Positions 1-4,609 of a DNA stretch of 6,110 nt are shown piece by piece. A program made the position numbers and the translations under genes. Origin of the DNA: Candidatus Moraniibacteriota bacterium (GTDB taxonomy: Bacteria > Patescibacteriota > Minisyncoccia > Moranbacterales > UBA2206); the NCBI GenBank assembly GCA_023261605.1, contig JAHFOP010000004.1:1-6110 (forward strand), in the 5' to 3' direction. The notes beneath the pieces are model-generated. The model was not told where the DNA came from, did not search any database, and saw nothing but the letters and a program-made list of their open reading frames with translations. The first letter of the stretch is position 1. Every line of letters starts with the position of its first letter.

Positions 1-2
1 AC

Positions 3-752
3 GCCGTTCCAATCAAAACTTATGAAAGATTTGAAGAGACTGTGACGGGAGAGATGATTGATCCGATGGCAGCTATCGCGGAAGTGATTGGAAGTCTTGG
101 TCCCAGCCAGCACATCTGGCTGCAATATGTAGTGCAACCTTTGCCGGAGCCGGAAAGGAACAAAGATGAACATAAGAGTGTCATCAAAAAATTGAAAGGA
201 GAGCCAGTTGTGGAATCGGTGGGTCTTTTGGGGCATCTGATGGATGTAATAAAAAATATTCCGGCGGCTTTTTCTGCGCCGGTCGAATTTGGCGTGGCTG
301 ACAAAAAAGATCTCGCGCCTTTGGAATTTCGTCTTTCGCCGATGGAAAAGGATCTTTTGAAAGCCACGGAAGAAAATTTGGGCAAAAATCTCTTCAAGAC
401 AAAAATGAGAATGGTCTATATCGGGCGAAAAGAAAATTTCGATAAATCCAATGTTTCTTCTTTTGTGGGTGCTATCAAACAATTCAATGATATCAATTAC
501 AACCAATTGAAACCTGAAGAATCGAGTAAGACTTATGGCGTGATATTTTTCATCAAACAGCGCGTAGATTTTCGAAAAAGAAAAATTTACAGCCGTTTCA
601 AAAAAAGAAATATGGATGATACTAAGGTCATTTTTTCTGCCAAGGAGCTGGCCACTTTGTTTCATTTTCCAGATATGAATGTGAAAGCGCCTTCTATCAT
701 GCGTACGGAATCGAAATTGGGCAGCGCACCGTCTAATTTACCTATTGAATAA
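3..752 (+). CDS. Conserved protein paired with the VirD4-like ATPase, C-terminal part (5' end outside window)
   Basis: The frame is open from the first base of the window, so the gene starts upstream; the first complete codon is at 3 and 249 residues are visible. A GTG at 42 is in frame, but the residues before it (AVPIKTYERFEET) read as coding sequence, so it is not the likely start. I recognise the pattern of a protein found next to VirD4/TraG-type ATPases in Patescibacteria; to my knowledge it has no established function. Supporting segments are GSLGPSQHIWLQYVV near the visible N-terminus, a middle part with FVGAIKQFNDIN, and an end reading FSAKELATLFHFP followed by ESKLGSAPSNLP. In some other bacteria a similar end segment joins directly to the ATPase domain in one polypeptide. 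No membrane span is visible in this part; one could lie in the missing N-terminus. The stop is 7 bases before the next ATG, so co-transcription and a joint role are likely. The family call is from memory, not a search. Confidence 0.85.
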   Translation, partial: AVPIKTYERFEETVTGEMIDPMAAIAEVIGSLGPSQHIWLQYVVQPLPEPERNKDEHKSVIKKLKGEPVVESVGLLGHLMDVIKNIPAAFSAPVEFGVADKKDLAPLEFRLSPMEKDLLKATEENLGKNLFKTKMRMVYIGRKENFDKSNVSSFVGAIKQFNDINYNQLKPEESSKTYGVIFFIKQRVDFRKRKIYSRFKKRNMDDTKVIFSAKELATLFHFPDMNVKAPSIMRTESKLGSAPSNLPIE

Positions 753-759
753 AAATAAT

Positions 760-2688
760 ATGTCTGAAATCAACTTTTTCGCCAAAACTAATTTTAGGAA
801 CAAAGAGGTGGTTTTTGGCGTGAAAGAAGATGATCGTCGCCGTCACATGTATGTCATTGGGAAAACCGGTATGGGAAAATCCAACATGTTGGAGAATATG
901 GCCATCCAAGACATCAGAAACGGCAAGGGAGTTTGCGTGGTTGATCCGCATGGAGAATTTGCGGAAAAAATGGTGCGTGCCATTCCCGCGGCTCGCATCA
1001 ACGATTTGGTTTATTTCAATCCATCTGACAAGGAATTTCCAGTTGCTTTCAATATTTTGGAATCAGTAGATGAAGACAAAAAAACTTTAGTGGCCAGTGG
1101 GATGATGGGAGTTTTCAAAAAGATTTGGCCGGATGTATGGAGTCCGCGCATGGAATATATTTTGAACAATACAATTCTGGCACTTTTGGATTATCCGGGA
1201 TCCACCATGCTTGGAGTGAATCGTATGATGAGCGACAAGGATTTCAGGAAAAGGGTCTATCCAAAAATCAAGGATCCGGTGGTGAAATCTTTTTGGATTA
1301 ATGAATTTGACCAGTGGGATGACAAGTTTAGGAAAGAAGCGGTGGCGGCCATTCAGAACAAAGTTGGACAGTTCTTGTCGTCTTTTGTCATCCGCCATAT
1401 TGTTGGTCAGCCGAAATCGACCATTGATATGCGCGAAATTATGGATAATGGAAAAATTCTGATTGTCAATCTTTCCAAGGGACGTATTGGGGAAGATGCG
1501 ATGCGACTTTTGGGTGGCATGGTAGTGACTAAGATTCAGTTGGCGGCCATGGGTCGCGTGGACATCCCGGAAGAAGAGAGAAGAGATTTCTATCTGTATG
1601 TGGATGAATTCCAAAACTTTGCGACGGAAGCCTTTGCTAATATTTTGTCTGAAGCAAGAAAATATCGTTTGAGTCTGATTTTGGCACATCAATATATTAA
1701 TCAATTGATTTTTGATGGCAACACGACAGTGCGGGATGCAATATTCGGCAATGTCGGCACTATTGTTTCTTTCCGAGTAGGGGCGGAGGATGCGGAAGCG
1801 TTGGAAAAAGAATTTGATCCGGTATTTTTAATGAACGATATTGTTAATTTGTCCAAATATCGGATTTATTTGAAACTGATGATTGATGGTATCGCGGGGG
1901 ATGCTTTTTCCGCCACGACTTTGCCACCGACTGATTTGTCTGATACGATCGGCAATGAAGAAAATGCCATTAAAGTTTCGCGCGAGCGCTATGGACGTTC
2001 ACGCGCCGAAATTGAAGATCGCATTGCCCGCTGGAGCGGAATGTTTGATTTTGAAGAATCGAAAAAAGAAACTTCTGCAGCACAGAAAAATTATCCGGAA
2101 GCTTCCAGGATTTCCGTTAAACCCCCGATGCAAACCAGCAAGAGAGATTCTGATCAAGCGCCTCTTGCCAGAACAGCGCCAGTGAGAAGCAATGTCTCCA
2201 GTGGTAGCTATAATCCAGCGGCAGCTGTGAAAGAAAATTTATCCAAACCGGAAGTGCCCAAGAAAGTTTCTTTGACACCCGCAGCTCCCGCGGCGACTCT
2301 TCCGCCAGCAGCTTTGGCAGTTGAACGAAAAATGTTTGATACTGTTTGCGATAGTTGCGAAGAGCATATTCAAGTGCCCTTCGCGCCTGATCCTTCGCGC
2401 CCAACTTTTTGCCGGGAATGTCTTAAGGATTATCAAAGAGCGAGAGCCAGATCTCTTCAGGAAAAGAAGCCCACAGCACCGATCAAACAAAAAGTTGATT
2501 ATGCAAAAAATGCACCCACAAAACAAGTTGCCGTTTCGGAACCGGTAGAAGTGTCCTCAGAAGAAGCGCCGATGCGTCTCACTCAAATGGTGCATATGGC
2601 GCCGAAAAAATTTCAAAGCACGCGCCAAAAACCGCAAATTGACGCGGCAGGGGTGCGGGAACTAATCAATAAAACAAGAAATAACTAA
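760..2688 (+). CDS. VirD4/TraG/HerA-like DNA-translocation ATPase with C-terminal CxxC-x17-CxxC zinc ribbon
   Basis: A 642-residue P-loop ATPase of the type IV secretion coupling protein / HerA-FtsK superfamily, expected to act as a membrane-associated hexamer that moves DNA using ATP. Walker A is GKTGMGKS (residues 34-41), followed by VDPHGEF (about 61-67, typical of this branch). Walker B is LYVDEFQNF (279-287), and the conserved Gln motif is AHQY (309-312). Residues about 430-525 form a Pro/Ala/Ser/Lys-rich linker. Cys530, Cys533, Cys551 and Cys554 form a CxxC-x17-CxxC zinc ribbon, followed by a basic tail. I chose ATG 760 because MSEINFFAKTNFRNKE is the family-like beginning; a TTG at 745 is in frame and would add five residues and overlap the upstream gene. 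No hydrophobic span is visible, so membrane attachment would come from a partner, such as the upstream protein or the small membrane protein 7 bases downstream. Substrate and direction of transport (conjugation-like export, uptake or chromosome handling) cannot be read from the sequence. Confidence 0.92.
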   Translation: MSEINFFAKTNFRNKEVVFGVKEDDRRRHMYVIGKTGMGKSNMLENMAIQDIRNGKGVCVVDPHGEFAEKMVRAIPAARINDLVYFNPSDKEFPVAFNILESVDEDKKTLVASGMMGVFKKIWPDVWSPRMEYILNNTILALLDYPGSTMLGVNRMMSDKDFRKRVYPKIKDPVVKSFWINEFDQWDDKFRKEAVAAIQNKVGQFLSSFVIRHIVGQPKSTIDMREIMDNGKILIVNLSKGRIGEDAMRLLGGMVVTKIQLAAMGRVDIPEEERRDFYLYVDEFQNFATEAFANILSEARKYRLSLILAHQYINQLIFDGNTTVRDAIFGNVGTIVSFRVGAEDAEALEKEFDPVFLMNDIVNLSKYRIYLKLMIDGIAGDAFSATTLPPTDLSDTIGNEENAIKVSRERYGRSRAEIEDRIARWSGMFDFEESKKETSAAQKNYPEASRISVKPPMQTSKRDSDQAPLARTAPVRSNVSSGSYNPAAAVKENLSKPEVPKKVSLTPAAPAATLPPAALAVERKMFDTVCDSCEEHIQVPFAPDPSRPTFCRECLKDYQRARARSLQEKKPTAPIKQKVDYAKNAPTKQVAVSEPVEVSSEEAPMRLTQMVHMAPKKFQSTRQKPQIDAAGVRELINKTRNN

Positions 2689-2695
2689 AATAAAA

Positions 2696-2881
2696 ATGAA
2701 ACTGGAACCTAACCGAAGAATCTTGAATTACTTGGCGCTTTTCATGCTGATACTTTTCAATGGCGTGCTATTTGGGGTTTTGGTGTATGTCGGGCGGAAT
2801 CTGGTTGACAATACTAAGCAGTCGCATATTTTGGAAGTGTCTCAGGATGCCACGAAAGAAATGGCGGGACAAAAAAAATAA
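2696..2881 (+). CDS. Small single-span membrane protein, function unknown
   Basis: This encodes 61 residues. The N-terminus is basic (MKLEPNRR), residues about 11-33 form one strongly hydrophobic helix, and the remaining 28 residues are hydrophilic with a lysine end. The positive charges before the helix suggest the N-terminus inside and the C-terminus outside, although Arg34 after the span weakens this. There is no signal-peptidase-like site and no cysteine for lipidation. It starts 7 bases after the ATPase stop with an A-rich spacer and no ribosome-binding site, so it is almost certainly co-transcribed with the ATPase. By position it could be a membrane partner of that ATPase, but no family was recognised. 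Codon use resembles the neighbours. An overlapping open frame at 2760-2942 is judged a shadow. Confidence 0.72.
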   Translation: MKLEPNRRILNYLALFMLILFNGVLFGVLVYVGRNLVDNTKQSHILEVSQDATKEMAGQKK

Positions 2882-2882
2882 A

Positions 2883-2894
2883 AAAAGTACTTTT
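2883..2894. repeat. 12-bp perfect palindrome in the gap before mnmA
   Basis: AAAAGTACTTTT is its own reverse complement. It sits two bases after the stop of the small membrane protein, inside the only intergenic gap over 50 bases in the window. It could be an operator-like site, or simply the chance result of an A-run next to a T-run. As RNA it would form only a weak hairpin. Confidence 0.3.
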
Positions 2895-2909
2895 GTTGAT
2901 TATGCAAAG

Positions 2910-2938
2910 GATGAGGCTGACGCTCGTCATTTTTATTT
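2910..2938 (+). terminator. Weak terminator-like hairpin just before the mnmA start
   Basis: GATGAG (2910-2915) can pair with CTCGTC (2923-2928) around a 7-base loop, with one G-U pair. An alternative is TGAC (2918-2921) with GTCA (2926-2929) around GCTC. Both are followed by TTTTTATTT, which runs to the mnmA ATG at 2939. The stem is short, so this is either a weak intrinsic terminator ending the ATPase cluster or a structure affecting mnmA translation. It is a paper fold only. Confidence 0.3.
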
Positions 2939-4027
2939 ATGAAAAAGATAAAGTCAAAAGTTTTAGTCGGCATGAGTGGTGGGGTAGACTCGAGTGTCGC
3001 GGCAGCGCTACTTAAAAAACAGGGCTATTTAGTCCGAGGGGTGTTTATGGTGTTGCATGATGACACGGAAAAGTTGGAAAAAAATTTGCAGGATCTGGAA
3101 AAAGTTTCCGTGCAACTTGGCATTGAATGTGAAATTTTGGATCTGCGGCGTAGATTCAAAAAAGAAGTAGTGAAATATTTTTTGGACGAATATGCCGCTG
3201 GTCACACACCCAATCCGTGTGTTTTTTGCAATGAGAATTTTAAATTTAAAATACTTTTGGAAGAAGCGAAAAAAAATGGTATTGATTATGTGGCGACGGG
3301 GCATTATGCGCTTACGCGTAAGTTAAAAGTAAAGGAAAAAATTATTTATAAACTTTTTACGGCTAAGGACAAAAACAAAGACCAATCATATTTTCTGTAC
3401 AGGTTGGGGCAGGAAGCTTTAGCTAGGATTATTTTTCCACTGGGGGAATATGAAAAGGCGGAAGTGCGAGCATTGGCGAAAAAATTTAAGTTGCCGGTGC
3501 ATGATAAACGTGAGTCGCAAGACGTTTGTTTTATGGCGGGAATGAGCACGGATGAATTTTTGAAAAAAAATCTGAAACTCAAAAAAGGAAAAATTATTGA
3601 TGAAAAAGGCGAGACCATTGGGAGGCATGACGGCTTGCCACTTTATACTCTTGGGCAGAGAAAGGGCATCAATATTGGCGGCACTGGCCCGTATTATGTC
3701 ATCGCTAAAAATTTCAAAAAAAATATCCTGACTGTAACTAATAATAAAAAAGAGTCAGCTCTGTTCTCTCAAGCGATTGAACTGACGAATGTTATGTGGA
3801 CAAATAAGTCGCCCAAGTTGCCACTCAGGGTTTTGGTGCGCAGCCGATACCGAAATATACCGGTTTATGCTACAATAAAGACGAAGATTCCCGTTGATAA
3901 GAAATGCTATACTGACAGCATGCTAATCGTAGAATTCGCGGAGTCGGAAAAAGCGGCGGCCAGAGGGCAGTCGGCGGTGTTTTATGGGGAAGATGGCGAA
4001 GTAATCGGCGGAGGAATAATAAAATAA
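2939..4027 (+). CDS. mnmA: tRNA-specific 2-thiouridylase MnmA
   Basis: A 362-residue cytoplasmic enzyme that activates wobble U34 of tRNA Lys, Glu and Gln with ATP and replaces O2 with sulfur supplied by a cysteine desulfurase relay. The PP-loop is SGGVDSS (residues 13-19). The first active cysteine is Cys97 in NPCVFCNEN; Cys94 gives a CxxC here, where E. coli and B. subtilis have Asp. The second active cysteine is Cys197 in ESQDVCFM. Other family marks are GHYA (121-124), DQSYFL (148-153) and LGQRKGINIGG (from 238), then the C-terminal beta-barrel ending in GQSAVFYGEDGEVIGGGII. Length matches the family (E. coli about 368), so the gene is complete. ATG 2939 places the PP-loop at the usual distance from the N-terminus; there is no ribosome-binding site before it, and a T-rich tract runs up to the start. 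The next gene begins 9 bases after the stop. Confidence 0.97.
   Translation: MKKIKSKVLVGMSGGVDSSVAAALLKKQGYLVRGVFMVLHDDTEKLEKNLQDLEKVSVQLGIECEILDLRRRFKKEVVKYFLDEYAAGHTPNPCVFCNENFKFKILLEEAKKNGIDYVATGHYALTRKLKVKEKIIYKLFTAKDKNKDQSYFLYRLGQEALARIIFPLGEYEKAEVRALAKKFKLPVHDKRESQDVCFMAGMSTDEFLKKNLKLKKGKIIDEKGETIGRHDGLPLYTLGQRKGINIGGTGPYYVIAKNFKKNILTVTNNKKESALFSQAIELTNVMWTNKSPKLPLRVLVRSRYRNIPVYATIKTKIPVDKKCYTDSMLIVEFAESEKAAARGQSAVFYGEDGEVIGGGIIK
3868..3913 (+). promoter_or_regulatory. Two extended -10-like elements inside the 3' end of mnmA
   Basis: TGCTACAAT (3868-3876) and TGCTATACT (3905-3913) both fit the extended -10 form TGnTAnnnT, on the coding strand and 37 bases apart. Neither has a convincing -35 box at the usual distance; TTGATA at 3894-3899 is only 8 bases from the second, which is too close. 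If active, they would drive the small coiled-coil gene at 4037 and genes downstream. The bases also encode conserved MnmA protein, so coincidence is quite possible. Confidence 0.2.
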
Positions 4028-4036
4028 ATTCAAAAA

Positions 4037-4318
4037 ATGGCATATACTGACGACGACTTGAAAAAGTTGAGCGAAGAAGACAAGAAGAAGCAAATGCGCA
4101 ATTTCCAAATGGAAATCATTGTGCTGGATTCGGATACGCGCAAAATGCAAAGCAGAAAAGCTATGCTGGACGCGGAAATGAGAAAACTCAGAATGGATCA
4201 AGAAAGAATGCGGATTGAATCGGAAAACAAAAAGAAAGAATATGACACGATCAGCTATCAAATCATCAAAAATGAAGAGGAGATGAAAAGGCTCAAGAAA
4301 AAACTAAATTTGCTATAA
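4037..4318 (+). CDS. Small coiled-coil protein, conserved-hypothetical type
   Basis: This encodes 93 residues, probably one long alpha-helical coiled coil from about residue 8 to the end. It has no Gly, Pro, Cys, Trp or His, and is very rich in Lys, Glu and Arg, with nine Met and Leu/Ile/Met at heptad-like spacing (for example MQSRKAMLDAEMRKLRMDQE). It ends in a basic stretch, KRLKKKLNLL. There is no membrane span or signal peptide, so it should be cytoplasmic and probably oligomeric. I recall similar short coiled-coil proteins in Patescibacteria, but no named family or function. It starts 9 bases after the mnmA stop with the leader attcaaaaa and no ribosome-binding site. Its place between two tRNA-related genes could reflect shared transcription only. 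Confidence 0.8.
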   Translation: MAYTDDDLKKLSEEDKKKQMRNFQMEIIVLDSDTRKMQSRKAMLDAEMRKLRMDQERMRIESENKKKEYDTISYQIIKNEEEMKRLKKKLNLL

Positions 4319-4336
4319 AAATTAATTTTAAAATAT

Positions 4337-4573
4337 ATGACATCAAATTTCACGAGGCATGTTAACTCCGTGATCGGCTCTAAATCCGCCGAACTTGAAA
4401 GAAGGTTTTATAAGCACCAAAACAAAATAATGGAAATAGAAAAAAGGATAGATAGCGGCAAGATTAAAACCAGAGCTGATGCAATGAAAGAACTAAGAGG
4501 CATATTCGGTTCTTACATATCAGGAAGTGAGTATAACAGCATAGAACAGAAAGCTAAATATGATATAAAATAA
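4337..4573 (+). CDS. Unrecognised 78-residue protein with divergent codon use
   Basis: This encodes 78 residues and matches no family I know. It has no Pro, Cys or Trp and only two Leu. Residues about 15-40 (ELERRFYKHQNKIMEIEKR) look helical and amphipathic, followed by a second helix-like stretch (TRADAMKELRGIF) and a polar tail. There is no membrane span or signal peptide. Codon use differs from its neighbours: all six Arg are AGA/AGG and seven of nine Ile are ATA, whereas alaS uses mostly CGN and ATT/ATC. That suggests recent acquisition, a different ancestry, or a spurious frame, although the ATG, length and lack of overlap favour a real gene. It begins 18 bases after the coiled-coil gene, behind a leader made only of A and T, with no ribosome-binding site. 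Confidence 0.6.
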   Translation: MTSNFTRHVNSVIGSKSAELERRFYKHQNKIMEIEKRIDSGKIKTRADAMKELRGIFGSYISGSEYNSIEQKAKYDIK

Positions 4574-4609
4574 GAGCTTATCTTATACAAAATACTAGAT
4601 CCTAACATT

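Noticed and set aside
745..759. TTG start for the ATPase gene, overlapping the upstream stop
   Set aside because: ATG 760 gives a family-like N-terminus and avoids the overlap; the extra residues NKNN carry no signal. TTG cannot be fully excluded.
1087..1704. 205-residue minus-strand open frame inside the ATPase gene
   Set aside because: It is antisense to the conserved ATPase core, rich in His and Asn as expected for a shadow frame, and has no recognisable family.
2760..2942. 60-residue frame overlapping the small membrane protein and touching the mnmA start
   Set aside because: It lies in another frame over a convincing membrane protein and its first two thirds look like shadow sequence; only the VDYAK end is curious, noted under the 14-bp repeat.
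4570..4585. Inverted repeat ATAAG/CTTAT or TAAGA/TCTTA at the end of the 78-residue gene
   Set aside because: The stem is five A/T-rich pairs with no T-run after it, so it is not a credible terminator.
4584..4589. TATACA as a -10 box for alaS
   Set aside because: There is no -35-like sequence at 16-18 bases upstream, and the match to TATAAT is poor.
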